Positions 33,093-42,250 of a DNA stretch of 64,000 nucleotides are shown piece by piece. This DNA comes from Cellulomonas marina (GTDB lineage Bacteria > Actinomycetota > Actinomycetes > Actinomycetales > Cellulomonadaceae). Location of the stretch: assembly GCF_900111925.1 (NCBI RefSeq), contig NZ_FOKA01000010.1, positions 62,001 to 126,000 of the forward strand. Reading direction: 5' to 3'. Each line of letters opens with the position of its first letter. Positions within the stretch are counted from its first letter, which is position 1. The notes below the pieces were generated by a model. It saw only the letters and a list, made by a program, of their open reading frames with translations. It made no database searches and was not told the DNA's origin. The translations under genes were made by a program, and so were the position numbers.

Positions 33093-35386
33093 AGTTCACC
33101 GACGGCTACTGGCAGCTGCGGCCGGGGGTCGAGCTGCTGCGCCCCCTGGACGTCGACGAGGTGCTCCGCGACGGCGACGACCTCGTCGTGCACGCGCCCA
33201 CGGCGCGGATCGGCACCCGCGGCGACACGCTCAACCGCCCGTCGATCACGGTGCGGTTCTCCTCGCCCATGCCCGACGTCGTCGGCGTGCGGATCTCCCA
33301 CCACCTCGGCGGGGTGGACCGGGAGCCGCGGGTCGCCCTGGCCACCGAGCCGCAGACGGTCGGGATCGAGCTGCCGGAGGCCCTCGGCAAGGGCCCGGCG
33401 ACGCTGACCGCCGGGCGCCTGACGGCCCGCGTCGCCACCGACGGGCCGTGGGGCGTGGAGTTCCTCGACGAGCACGGCCGGCTCCTGACGTCCTCCACCG
33501 ACCGCAGCGTCGGCGTGCTCACCACGCCGGAGGGCCGGTTCGTCCGCGAGCAGCTGACCATGGGCGTCGCCGAGACGATCTACGGCCTGGGGGAGCGCTT
33601 CGGCACCTTCGCCAAGAACGGCCAGAGCGTCGACGTGTGGAACGAGGACGGCGGCACGGCCTCCGAGCAGGCCTACAAGAACGTCCCCTTCTACCTCTCC
33701 GACGCCGGCTACGGGCTGTTCGTCGCCCACCAGACCCGCGTCTCCTACGAGATCGGCACGGAGGTCGTCTCCCGCGCGCAGGTCAGCGTGCCGGGCGAGG
33801 AGCTGCAGTACTACGTCGTGCACGGCGCGACGCCGAAGGAGATCCTCGAGCGCTACACCGCGCTGACCGGTCGGCCCGCGCGGCTGCCCGCGTGGAGCTA
33901 CGGCCTGTGGCTGTCGACGTCCTTCACGACGAGCTACGACGAGGCGACGGTGACGTCCTTCGTCGACGGCATGGCCGAGCGGGACCTGCCGCTGTCGGTC
34001 TTCCACTTCGACTGCTTCTGGATGCGGCAGTTCCACTGGACCGACTTCGTGTGGGACCCGGCGATGTTCCCGGACCCGGCCGGGATGCTCGCGCGCCTCA
34101 AGGCCAAGGGCCTGCGGATCTGCGTGTGGATCAACCCGTACGTCGCCCAGCGCTCGCGGCTGTTCGAGGAGGGGCGCCGGCTCGGGCACCTCGTGCTGCG
34201 GCCCGACGGGTCCGTCTGGCAGTGGGACATGTGGCAGGCCGGCATGGCCCTGGTCGACTTCACGAAGCCGGAGGCGGTGGCCTGGTACCAGGGCTACCTG
34301 CGGGACCTGCTGGCGGACGGCGTCGACTGCTTCAAGACGGACTTCGGCGAGCGGATCCCCACCGACGTCGTCTGGCACGACGGCAGCGACCCGCAGGCCA
34401 TGCACAACCACTACGCGCTGCTCTACAACGAGGCGGTCTTCGACCTGCTGCGGCGCGAGCGCGGCGAGGGCGAGGCGGTGCTGTTCGCCCGCTCCGCCAC
34501 GGCCGGGTCGCAGCGGCTGCCCGTGCACTGGGGTGGGGACTGCGAGTCGACCTTCGTCGCCATGGCGGAGTCGCTGCGCGGCGGGCTCTCGCTCGGGATG
34601 AGCGGCTTCGGGTTCTGGTCGCACGACATCGGCGGGTTCGAGGGCACGCCCGACGCGGCGGTGTTCAAGCGGTGGGTCGCCTTCGGGCTGCTGTCGTCGC
34701 ACTCGCGGCTGCACGGGTCCAGCTCGTACCGCGTCCCGTGGGCGTTCGACGACGAGGCCGTCGACGTGACGCGGGCCTTCACACGGCTCAAGCTGCGCCT
34801 GCTGCCCTACCTCGGCGGCGCCGCGGAGGAGGCGACGACCACGGGCGTGCCGGTCATGCGCGCGATGGCGCTGGAGTTCCCCCGCGACCGGGCGGTGGCG
34901 GGGCTGGGGACGCAGTACGTGCTGGGCGGCTCGCTCGTCGTCGCCCCCGTGTTCTCGGCGTCCGGCGACGTCGACGTGTACCTGCCGGGGCCGGCCGCGG
35001 GCGAGGTCGGCCCGTGGACGCACCTGCTCTCGGGGGAGCGCGTGCCGGGCGGGTCGTGGCGGCACGAGCGGCACGGGTTCGACTCGCTGCCGCTGTACGT
35101 GCGGCCGGGGACCGTCCTGCCGCTCGGCGCCGTGGAGGACACGCCGGAGTACGCGTGGGCCGAGGGCGTCACGCTGCGCCTGTTCGCCCTGCCCGACGGG
35201 TACGACGCCGTCACGGCGGTGCCCGGCGGGACGGGGGCGCCCGCGCGGTTCCACGTGCGCCGCACCGGGGGCCGCGTCGTCGTGCGGTCCGACGACGCGC
35301 CGGGTGCCTGGCACGTCGAGGCCGACGGGGCGACCGTCTCCGTCGACGGGCCGGACGAGGTCGTCCTCACGCTGCCCGACGCGTGA
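33089..35386 (+). CDS. yicI: GH31 alpha-xylosidase
   Basis: 765 residues, ATG overlapping the upstream stop (ATGA). The catalytic nucleophile is Asp418 in KTDFGERIPTDV and the acid/base Asp484 in HWGGDCEST. Both positions and flanking residues closely match the well-studied alpha-xylosidase YicI. The substrate pocket residues FCFWM-like (DCFWMRQFHW) also fit alpha-xylosidase rather than alpha-glucosidase. It has an N-terminal beta-sandwich, the barrel, and proximal and distal C-terminal beta domains. No signal peptide. It would remove alpha-1,6-xylosyl residues from xyloglucan oligosaccharides. This is the most specific functional clue in the operon. Confidence 0.92.
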   Translation: MKFTDGYWQLRPGVELLRPLDVDEVLRDGDDLVVHAPTARIGTRGDTLNRPSITVRFSSPMPDVVGVRISHHLGGVDREPRVALATEPQTVGIELPEALGKGPATLTAGRLTARVATDGPWGVEFLDEHGRLLTSSTDRSVGVLTTPEGRFVREQLTMGVAETIYGLGERFGTFAKNGQSVDVWNEDGGTASEQAYKNVPFYLSDAGYGLFVAHQTRVSYEIGTEVVSRAQVSVPGEELQYYVVHGATPKEILERYTALTGRPARLPAWSYGLWLSTSFTTSYDEATVTSFVDGMAERDLPLSVFHFDCFWMRQFHWTDFVWDPAMFPDPAGMLARLKAKGLRICVWINPYVAQRSRLFEEGRRLGHLVLRPDGSVWQWDMWQAGMALVDFTKPEAVAWYQGYLRDLLADGVDCFKTDFGERIPTDVVWHDGSDPQAMHNHYALLYNEAVFDLLRRERGEGEAVLFARSATAGSQRLPVHWGGDCESTFVAMAESLRGGLSLGMSGFGFWSHDIGGFEGTPDAAVFKRWVAFGLLSSHSRLHGSSSYRVPWAFDDEAVDVTRAFTRLKLRLLPYLGGAAEEATTTGVPVMRAMALEFPRDRAVAGLGTQYVLGGSLVVAPVFSASGDVDVYLPGPAAGEVGPWTHLLSGERVPGGSWRHERHGFDSLPLYVRPGTVLPLGAVEDTPEYAWAEGVTLRLFALPDGYDAVTAVPGGTGAPARFHVRRTGGRVVVRSDDAPGAWHVEADGATVSVDGPDEVVLTLPDA

Positions 35387-37059
35387 CGGCGGCTCCGGAG
35401 GGCGCGGCCGTCAGCGGCGCGACGGCGGTCGGCGGCGCGGGGGTCGTCGCCGACCCCGAGGCCTGGCGGTCGGCGACGAACCCCGTGCTGCCCGGGATGC
35501 ACCCGGACCCGTCCGTGTGCCGGGTCGACGGTCCGGACGGCACCTGGTTCTACGTCGTGACCTCCACCTTCGAGCTCGTGCCGGGGTTGCCGGTGCACCG
35601 CTCGCGGGACCTGGTGCACTGGGAGCCCGTGGGGCACGTGCTCACCGGCGCCCTGTCCTACGACGGGGTGGGGGACTCGGGCGGGCTGTACGCGCCGACG
35701 ATCCGCCACGACGGCGCGCGGTTCCTCGTCGTGTGCACGCACCTGGGCGGGCCGGACGGCGGCAGCGGCACCTTCGTGACCACGGCGGTCGACCCGGCCG
35801 GGCCGTGGACGCCCCCCGTGTGGTGGGAGGGTGTCGACGGCGTCGACCCCTCGCTGCTGCTCGACGACGACGGCCGGGTCTGGGCGCACGGCGCCCGCGG
35901 CGCCCGCAGGCCCGCCTGGCCGGACCAGGGCGAGGTCTGGGTGCGCGAGGTGGACCCGGCGACCCTGCGGCTGCACGGGCCGGAGCACGTCGTCTGGCGC
36001 GGCGCCGCGGTCGGCGCCACCTGGACGGAGGGGCCCCACCTGTACCGGCACGGGGAGCACGTCGTGCTGCTGGCGGCGGAGGGCGGCACCGAGCGGCACC
36101 ACGCCGTCGTCGCGGCGCGGGCGTCCTCGCCGCTCGGACCCTACGAGGCGTGCCCCGACAACCCGGTGCTCACGCACCGGGCGTTGGGGCCGGGTGCCGC
36201 GGTGGTGAACGTCGGGCACGCCGACCTCGTCGAGGCCCCCGACGGGTCCTGGTGGGCCCTCGTGCTGGCCTCGCGCCTCGTGGGCGGCGCTGACCTCCTC
36301 GGGCGCGAGACGTTCCTCGTACCCGTGACGTGGCACGACGGGTGGCCGGTGCTCGCGCCCGGCGTCGGGACGCTCGTGCCCGAGCCCGGCGGACCGGGGG
36401 GCGTGCGGCGGCAGGACGACGGGCAGGAGGACGGGCAGGACGAGGCATGGGTGGCGGTCCGGCGGCTGCCGGGCGCCGTCGCCGACCTCGGGGGAGGGCA
36501 CCGCGGCGGCACCGTGCGGCTGCGCGCGGGCGCGGGGCTCGAGGCGGCCCTGCCGGCGTTCGTCGGACGCCGGCTCACCTCGCCGTGGGCGCGGCTCACG
36601 CTCGGGCTGCCGGAGCGCGACGCGGGCGTCCCGGCGGACGACGAGGTCGGGCTCGCGCTGCGGCTCTCGTCGCGGCAGTGGGTGACGGCGGGGGTGCGCG
36701 ACGGGCGGCTGGTGGTGACCTCGTGCCGGGACGGCGTGCCGGAGGCGGTGGCGGACGTCGTGGCGGGGGTGGCGGTCGGCGGCGGCGGCACGGTCGTGGT
36801 CGCGCTCGAGGGCGCGCGGGCGGAGGTCGCCTGGTCGCCGGGCGGGCGGGGGGCCGGGACCGAGGGGGACGGGCCCGCCGGCGCCGGTGCCACCCTCGTG
36901 CCCGTCGCCGCGCTCGACGTGCGGCACCTGTCCCCTTCGCACGCCGGGGGGTTCGTCGGGGTGGTGTACGGCCCCTACGCCACCGGCACCGGGACGCACC
37001 TCGTCGGGCCGCTGCACGAGCGCACGCCTCACCCGGCCGCCGGGAGATCCGCGGGGTAG
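35383..37059 (+). CDS. GH43 beta-xylosidase / arabinofuranosidase
   Basis: 558 residues, GTG start overlapping the GH31 stop. The five-bladed propeller carries the three catalytic acids: Asp42 (PGMHPDPSVC, base), Asp155 (GVDPSLLLDD, pKa modulator) and Glu216 (WTEGPHLYR, acid). A C-terminal beta-sandwich (about 360-545) is typical of the subfamilies acting on xylo-oligosaccharides or arabinosyl side chains. Intracellular by absence of signal peptide. Last gene of the operon; convergent with the LLM oxidoreductase gene 32 bp away. Confidence 0.9.
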   Translation: MTAAPEGAAVSGATAVGGAGVVADPEAWRSATNPVLPGMHPDPSVCRVDGPDGTWFYVVTSTFELVPGLPVHRSRDLVHWEPVGHVLTGALSYDGVGDSGGLYAPTIRHDGARFLVVCTHLGGPDGGSGTFVTTAVDPAGPWTPPVWWEGVDGVDPSLLLDDDGRVWAHGARGARRPAWPDQGEVWVREVDPATLRLHGPEHVVWRGAAVGATWTEGPHLYRHGEHVVLLAAEGGTERHHAVVAARASSPLGPYEACPDNPVLTHRALGPGAAVVNVGHADLVEAPDGSWWALVLASRLVGGADLLGRETFLVPVTWHDGWPVLAPGVGTLVPEPGGPGGVRRQDDGQEDGQDEAWVAVRRLPGAVADLGGGHRGGTVRLRAGAGLEAALPAFVGRRLTSPWARLTLGLPERDAGVPADDEVGLALRLSSRQWVTAGVRDGRLVVTSCRDGVPEAVADVVAGVAVGGGGTVVVALEGARAEVAWSPGGRGAGTEGDGPAGAGATLVPVAALDVRHLSPSHAGGFVGVVYGPYATGTGTHLVGPLHERTPHPAAGRSAG

Positions 37060-37090
37060 CAGCCGCGCCCGGCCGTCGGCCGGGCCCTGC

Positions 37091-38113
37091 TCAGCGCCAG
37101 CCCAGGGCCGGCGCCACGTGCACGAGCAGGCTCTCCAGCAGGTGGGCGTTGTACTCCACGCCGAGCTGGTTGGGCACGGTGACGAGGAGGGTGTCCGCCG
37201 CGGCGACCGCCTCGTCCTCCGCCAGCTCCCGCGCGAGCACGTCCGGCTCGGCGGCGTAGCTGCGACCGAAGATCGCCGGGTTCGGCCCGTCGATGTACCC
37301 GACCTGGTCGCGGTCCTGACCGCCGCGCCCGAAGAGGGCGCGGTCCCGGTCGTCGGTGATCGCCACGATGCTGCGGCTGACGGACACCCGCGGGGTGCGC
37401 TCGTGGCCCGCCTCGGCCCAGGCCTTGCGGAACGCCTCGATCTGGTGTGCCTGCTGGACGTGGAACGGCTCGTCCGACTCGGCGTCCTTGAGCGTCGAGC
37501 TCATGAGGTTCATGCCCTGCTGCGCCGCCCACACCGCGGTGGCGTCGGAGCCGGCGCCCCACCAGATCCGCTCGCGCAGCCCCTCCGCGTAGGGCTCGAG
37601 CCGCAGGAGCCCGGGCGGGTTGGGGAACATCGGCCGCGGGGCCGGCTGCGCGAAGCCCTCGCCCTCGAGCACCCGCAGCAGGACCTCGGTGCGCTCGCGG
37701 GCCATGTCGGCGGAGGTCTGCCCCTCGCGTGGCGCGTAGCCGAAGTAGCGGAAGCCGTCGACGACCTGCTCGGGCGACCCCCGGCTCACGCCGAGCTGCA
37801 GCCGCCCGCCCGCGATGAGGTCCGCCGCACCGGCGTCCTCCGCCATGTACAGCGGGTTCTCGTACCGCATGTCGATGACGCCGGTGCCGAGCTCGATCCG
37901 GCTCGTCCGCGCGCCGGCGGCCGCGAGCAGCGGGAAGGGCGAGGCGAGCTGGCGCGCGAAGTGGTGGACGCGGAAGTACGCGCCGTCGGCGCCCAGCTCC
38001 TCCGCTGCCTCGGCGAGCTCGATGGACTGCAGCAGCACGTCGGCGGCCGACCGGGTCTGCGAGGACGGGGACGGCGTCCAGTGGCCGAAGGAGAGGAACC
38101 CGATGCTCTTCAC
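37091..38113 (-). CDS. LLM-class flavin-dependent oxidoreductase
   Basis: About 340 residues from GTG at 38113 (VKSIGFLSFGHW), chosen because the luciferase-like barrel begins there; longer in-frame starts upstream are Arg/Pro-rich. Motifs include ELGADGAYFRVHHFA, the strand SRIELGTGVIDMRYENP, and GGRLQLGVSRGSPEQVVDGF for flavin binding. These are F420- or FMN-dependent monooxygenases/reductases; the LGTG..MRYENP pattern fits FMN alkanal-type members. Substrate unknown. The adjacent divergent gene encodes a small unknown protein. Confidence 0.85.
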   Translation of the reverse strand: MKSIGFLSFGHWTPSPSSQTRSAADVLLQSIELAEAAEELGADGAYFRVHHFARQLASPFPLLAAAGARTSRIELGTGVIDMRYENPLYMAEDAGAADLIAGGRLQLGVSRGSPEQVVDGFRYFGYAPREGQTSADMARERTEVLLRVLEGEGFAQPAPRPMFPNPPGLLRLEPYAEGLRERIWWGAGSDATAVWAAQQGMNLMSSTLKDAESDEPFHVQQAHQIEAFRKAWAEAGHERTPRVSVSRSIVAITDDRDRALFGRGGQDRDQVGYIDGPNPAIFGRSYAAEPDVLARELAEDEAVAAADTLLVTVPNQLGVEYNAHLLESLLVHVAPALGWR

Positions 38114-38210
38114 ACCGTGCCGAACGCGGGGGCGGGCGGGTGGCATTCCGTCGCCGCTCCGCGCCCCCCGGACGGATGGCGTGTCGGACCCGGCGGGCAG
38201 GATGCGCGGC

Positions 38211-38459
38211 ATGCCCGACTACCTGGCCCACGTGACGGTCCCCGACGTGCCCGACTCCGACACCCGCGACGGGATGCGTGACGCGCTCGGCGCGCTGCGT
38301 GACGACGCCCCGCCGGCGTTCGACGTCCCGCGCGCGGTGGTGTTCGAGGTGCGGGGCGAGGCGACGGACCTCGGGAGCGCGGTGCGCGAGGCGCGCGCCC
38401 ATGCGCTCGAGGTCCTCGACGAGCTGCCGCACGAGGTCGAGGTGGTGCCGCTGGGCTGA
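38211..38459 (+). CDS. Small conserved-looking hypothetical protein
   Basis: 82 residues starting MPDYLAHVTVPDV. Balanced composition, acidic (many D/E), with alternating strand/helix pattern (HVTVPDV, RAVVFEVRG, AREARAHALEVL..EVEVVPLG). I do not recognise a family. It may be a small ferredoxin-like alpha/beta domain. It is transcribed divergently from the LLM oxidoreductase and lies directly before the phoX promoter region. Confidence 0.6.
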   Translation: MPDYLAHVTVPDVPDSDTRDGMRDALGALRDDAPPAFDVPRAVVFEVRGEATDLGSAVREARAHALEVLDELPHEVEVVPLG

Positions 38460-38484
38460 CCTCGTCTCCCGGCCGCCACGGCAC

Positions 38485-38539
38485 GTTCACCCGCAGGTGT
38501 CATCACGGTCACCCGGCGGTCCCACGGCATTCCTAGCGT
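38485..38539 (+). promoter_or_regulatory. Candidate Pho box and -10 of phoX
   Basis: Two near-identical 11-bp repeats, GTTCACCCGCA (38485-38495) and GGTCACCCGGC (38507-38517), lie exactly 22 bp apart with an imperfect unit between them. They match the actinobacterial PhoP direct-repeat consensus G(G/T)TCAYYYR(G/C)G. A TAGCGT at 38534-38539, 16 bp further on, suits the -10 box. The phoX start codon follows at 38580. Confidence 0.65.
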
Positions 38540-38579
38540 GGCGGCGTCACCCGGAACCCCCACCCGACCTGGAGCGACG

Positions 38580-40616
38580 ATGACGCTGACCTCACCCGGA
38601 CTGCGCCGGATGCTGCCGATGACCGGCCACACCATGGGCAGCCGGTCCGCGGCGACCTGCCACTACAAGTGCGGTGACGCCTGCCTGCGTGACGTCTCGA
38701 GCACCTCGACCGCGCCGCACTTCCAGGCGGTGGCGGAGACGGCGCTGTCCCGCCGTGCCGTGCTCGCGGGCATGGGGCTCGTGGCGGCCGTGGCCTCGGT
38801 GGGCTCGGCGGTGCTGCGCCCCGAGCGGGCGGCCGCTGCGGCGCGCACCGCCGCGTGGGCGCAGGTGTCGGACACCTTCGGCTTCGCGCCCGTGGCGCCG
38901 GTCGAGCGGACCGTCGACGCCTTCACCGTGCCCGACGGCTTCGACTGGCACCCGATCATCCGCTGGGGCGACCCCGTGGTCGCCGGCGCGCCGGCGTTCG
39001 ACCTCGACGACCAGAGCGCCGAGGCCCAGGAGCAGCAGTTCGGCTACAACAACGACTACCTGGCGATCCTCCCGCAGGGCGACGGCACGGCCCTGCTCGT
39101 GGCCAACCACGAGTACACGAACGAGAACCTCATGGTCCCCGGCTTCGTTGACGAGGAGTCGCTCACGGTCGAGCAGCTGCGGACCTCCATCGCCGCGCAC
39201 GGCATGTCCGTGGTGCAGGTGGAGCGCCGTGGCGACGACCCGCGCTGGTACCCCGTCGCGTCCCCGTTCGGCCGCAGGTTCAGCGCGCTGAGCACGCGGT
39301 TCCGTCTCACCGGTCCGGTCGTCGGCCACGAGCTCGTGCGCACGAGCACCAACCCGCGTGGCACGTCCGTCATCGGCACGCTGAACAACTGCGCCGGCGG
39401 CCACACCCCGTGGGGCACGGTCCTGTCGGGCGAGGAGAACGTCGACCAGTACTTCCGGGGGGACCCGGCCGCCGCCGACCCGCGCAACAACGAGATGTAC
39501 GGCCTCGTCGGAGACGACGGCGAGGCGGGCACCGGCCGCTACTGGTGGAAGGTCGACCCGCGCTTCGACATGGCGCAGGAGCCGAACGAGTTCAACCGGT
39601 TCGGCTGGGTCGTCGAGATCGACCCGACGGACCCGTCCTCGGTCCCGCTCAAGCACACGGCCCTCGGCCGGTTCAAGCACGAGGGCGCGACGGTCGCCGT
39701 CGCGGCCGACCGCCGCCTCGTCGTCTACATGGGCGACGACCAGGCCAACCAGCACCTCTACAAGTTCGTCTCGAAGGGCAAGCTCGGCGGCAGCCTGCGC
39801 AACGGCTCCTTCCTGCTGCAGCAGGGGGACCTGTACGTCGCGCGGTTCTCGGCCGAGGGCGACCCGGCGGCCGACTACGACGGCACCGGCGAGTGGATCC
39901 CGCTGACCAAGGGCGGCCGCTCGATGGTCCCGGGGATGTCCCTCGAGGAGGTGCTGGTGTTCACGCGCCTCGCCGCGGCGGCGGTCGGCGCCACGCCGAT
40001 GGACCGGCCCGAGGACGTGGAGCGCAGCCCCGTCAACGGCAAGGTGTACATGGCCTGCACCAACAGCTCCTCGCGGCAGGCTCCGGGCGTGGCGAACCCG
40101 CGCTCGAAGAACCGCTGGGGCCACGTCGTCGAGATCACCGAGGCCGGGGACGACGCCGGCGCGACGACCTTCACCTGGGCCCTGCCGCTGGTCTGCGGCG
40201 ACCCCACGGACCCGTCGACGTACTTCGCCGGCTACCCGGCCGACCAGGTCTCGCCGATCTCCTGCCCGGACAACGTCACCTTCGACTCCGCCGGCGGCCT
40301 GTGGATCTCCACGGACGGCCAGCCGGGCTCGATCGGCCTCAACGACGCGCTGCACTACGTGCCCGTGGACGGCCCCGAGCGCGGGCACGTCCAGCAGTTC
40401 CTCGCCGTCCCGACCGGTGCCGAGACCTGCGGCCCCTGGGTCGACGTCGAGGACGGCTCGGTGTTCGTCGCCGTGCAGCACCCCGGGGAGACGGAGGGCG
40501 CCGCGGTCGACGTGCCGACCTCGACGTTCCCCTACGACGGGTCGTCGAGCCGCACGCCGCGCCCCAGCGTCGTGCAGGTGTACCGCACCACCGCCGGGGC
40601 GATGCCGCAGGGCTGA
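38580..40616 (+). CDS. phoX: PhoX-family alkaline phosphatase
   Basis: 678 residues; ATG preceded by GGAG. A long N-terminal region with SAATCHYKCGDACL is followed by a twin-arginine signal (ALSRRAVLAGMGLVAAV, about residues 55-72), so the enzyme is exported folded via Tat. The mature DUF839/PhoX beta-propeller has NNDYLAILP, LLVANHEYTNENLM, NNCAGGHTPWGTVLSGEEN, GRFKHEGATV, YMGDDQANQHLYKF and CPDNVTFDSAGGLWISTDG. These are the usual calcium/iron ligand segments of the family. It releases phosphate from extracellular organic phosphates. A Pho box upstream supports control by phosphate limitation. Confidence 0.93.
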   Translation: MTLTSPGLRRMLPMTGHTMGSRSAATCHYKCGDACLRDVSSTSTAPHFQAVAETALSRRAVLAGMGLVAAVASVGSAVLRPERAAAAARTAAWAQVSDTFGFAPVAPVERTVDAFTVPDGFDWHPIIRWGDPVVAGAPAFDLDDQSAEAQEQQFGYNNDYLAILPQGDGTALLVANHEYTNENLMVPGFVDEESLTVEQLRTSIAAHGMSVVQVERRGDDPRWYPVASPFGRRFSALSTRFRLTGPVVGHELVRTSTNPRGTSVIGTLNNCAGGHTPWGTVLSGEENVDQYFRGDPAAADPRNNEMYGLVGDDGEAGTGRYWWKVDPRFDMAQEPNEFNRFGWVVEIDPTDPSSVPLKHTALGRFKHEGATVAVAADRRLVVYMGDDQANQHLYKFVSKGKLGGSLRNGSFLLQQGDLYVARFSAEGDPAADYDGTGEWIPLTKGGRSMVPGMSLEEVLVFTRLAAAAVGATPMDRPEDVERSPVNGKVYMACTNSSSRQAPGVANPRSKNRWGHVVEITEAGDDAGATTFTWALPLVCGDPTDPSTYFAGYPADQVSPISCPDNVTFDSAGGLWISTDGQPGSIGLNDALHYVPVDGPERGHVQQFLAVPTGAETCGPWVDVEDGSVFVAVQHPGETEGAAVDVPTSTFPYDGSSSRTPRPSVVQVYRTTAGAMPQG

Positions 40617-40632
40617 CCCCCGCTCCCACGCG

Positions 40633-40668
40633 CCGGCCGGTGCCGTCCTCACGGGCGGCACCGGCCGG
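40633..40668 (+). terminator. Terminator hairpin after phoX
   Basis: CCGGCCGGTGCCG (40633-40645) pairs perfectly with CGGCACCGGCCGG (40656-40668). Two C-G pairs and a T.G wobble extend it to a TCAC loop. It starts 16 bp after the phoX stop and ends 3 bp before the truncated racemase sequence. Confidence 0.85.
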
Positions 40669-40671
40669 TGC

Positions 40672-41343
40672 GGCGGGCTGCACTCCGCCCGCCTGCTGCT
40701 CGCGTCCGTCGACTTCGCCGAGATCGAGGCGCTGCAGGTCGCGGGGGAGTGGGACCGGGCCGGTGACGTGCTCGCGGACGTCGCCCGAGGGCTGGTCGCG
40801 GGCGGCGCGGAGCTCCTGCTGCTGTGCACGAACACGATGCACCTCGTCGCCGACCAGGTGCAGGCCGCGGTCCCGGTGCCGCTGCTGCACGTCGCGGACG
40901 TCACCGCGGCGGCGGTGCGCCGTGAGGGCGTGGCGACCGTCGGGCTGCTGGGCACGGCCTTCACGATGGAGCAGGCCTTCTACCGGGACCGGCTCGAGGG
41001 GCACGGCCTGCGCGTGCTGGTGCCGGATGCCGAGGACCGCGCCGAGGTGCACCGCGTCATCTACGACGAGCTGTGCCGCGGCGTGGTCCGCGAGGAGTCG
41101 CGGCAGGCCTACCGGGAGGTCATCGCCCGTCTGGTCGCCGCAGGTGCGCAGGGTGTCGTCCTGGGCTGCACGGAGATCGAGCTCCTCGTCGGCGCGACCG
41201 ACAGCCCGGTCCCGGTCTTCCCGACGACGCGCCTGCACGTCGAGGCGGCCCTCGACGTAGCGCTCGATCGAGCGCTCGACGGGACGCCCGAGACGGCGCC
41301 GGCCGCCGACGTGGCGCCCGCCCCGGAGGCGCCGCCCTCCTGA
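40672..41343 (+). pseudogene. 5'-truncated aspartate/glutamate racemase (YgeA-like)
   Basis: About 223 codons starting abruptly at GGLHSARLLLASVDFAEIEAL. The rest of an amino-acid racemase is present, with both catalytic cysteines (LLLLCTNTMH and LGCTEIELL). Related enzymes begin with about 31 further residues (the IGLIGGMSWEST strand and loop) that are absent: the preceding bases are the phoX terminator. No in-frame ATG/GTG exists near the expected start. The first plausible GTG is inside the domain. The frame is otherwise open, with an Ala/Pro-rich extension at the C-terminus. It is most likely a decapitated, non-functional gene. Confidence 0.75.
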
Positions 41344-41369
41344 GGTCCTCGGCGAGGTGACGGGCCGCG

Positions 41370-42050
41370 CTACGCCGAGGTACCGCTGCGGCCCCCGGAG
41401 CCACGGCGTGTCGTGGCGCCTCGACGCGCCCGCAGCACCACGTCCTCGGTGTGGTGGCTGCCGGCTCCCGTGGAGAGGTCCCGGGGGCGGCGCTCGTCGA
41501 CCTCGACCTCCCAGCCGTCGCCGAGCAGCCGGGCGACGTCTGCGGGCAGGACGTACTCGGCCAGGTCGAAGCCGGCCGTGCGGGCGGCGTCGTCGTCGAC
41601 CGCGTGGTGGACGACGAGGAGCATGCCGCCGGGGGCGACTGCCGCGAGCAGCGCGCGCTCGGCGGCGTCGTCGTCGGGGGACGTGCGCCGCAGCGCGGGG
41701 TACTGCGCCGAGACGAGGTCGAAGGCCCCGGACGGGAAGCGCGCGTCGAGGAGCCCGGCGTGGAGCCAGGTGACCGCGACGCCCGCCTGCTCCGCGTGCC
41801 GCGCGGCGCGGTCGAGCGCCACACGGGACACGTCGAGGGCGGTCACGTCCCACCCGCGCCCGGCCAGCCACACCGCGTCGGCCCCCTCCCCGCACCCGAC
41901 ATCCAGGGCGCGGCCCGGCGTCAGGTCGGCGACCTCGGCGACGAGGGCGCCGTTGGGCGTGCCGCTCCAGAGCTTCTCCGCCTCCGCGTAGCGCCCGTCC
42001 CACTCGGCCGCCGTCGCGGGATCCAGCTCTGCAGGGGGGAGGTGCGCCAT
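41370..42050 (-). CDS. Class I SAM-dependent methyltransferase
   Basis: About 226 residues from ATG at 42050 (MAHLPPAEL); a GTG five codons upstream is the alternative. SAM-binding motif I is ALDVGCGEGADAVWLA near residue 50, with motif II VTALDVSRVALDRA and post-motifs FDLVSAQYP. The sequence LWSGTPNGALVAEVADL is typical of small TehB/UbiG-like methyltransferases in actinobacteria. Substrate unknown. It is convergent with the racemase remnant and divergent from the alcohol dehydrogenase. Confidence 0.85.
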   Translation of the reverse strand: MAHLPPAELDPATAAEWDGRYAEAEKLWSGTPNGALVAEVADLTPGRALDVGCGEGADAVWLAGRGWDVTALDVSRVALDRAARHAEQAGVAVTWLHAGLLDARFPSGAFDLVSAQYPALRRTSPDDDAAERALLAAVAPGGMLLVVHHAVDDDAARTAGFDLAEYVLPADVARLLGDGWEVEVDERRPRDLSTGAGSHHTEDVVLRARRGATTRRGSGGRSGTSA

Positions 42051-42250
42051 GGGCAGCAGGATCACGGTCGCCGGCCGTCGGTGTCACGGGCCCTTGCCGA
42101 CCGGGCAAGAACGCGGGTGGCCGTCGTCGCGCTGACGGGGCCGTCCACCGGAGCCCGCCCGGTTGCGGCGGCGGGCGCGCGTGCGAGGGTGGGCGGACGC
42201 CGCCGCCCTGCAGCCCCCGGGGCCGGGTCGGCGCCGGCGAGGGGACCCGC

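Noticed and set aside
38176-38200. GGCGTGTC sequence near 38.18 kb as another copy of the structured repeat.
   Set aside because: No complementary GACACGCC arm nearby and no outer arms at the right distance.
40417-40671. Upstream extension of the racemase frame as a true N-terminus.
   Set aside because: It runs inside phoX and its terminator, and the translation lacks the GGMSWEST segment expected at the start of the family.
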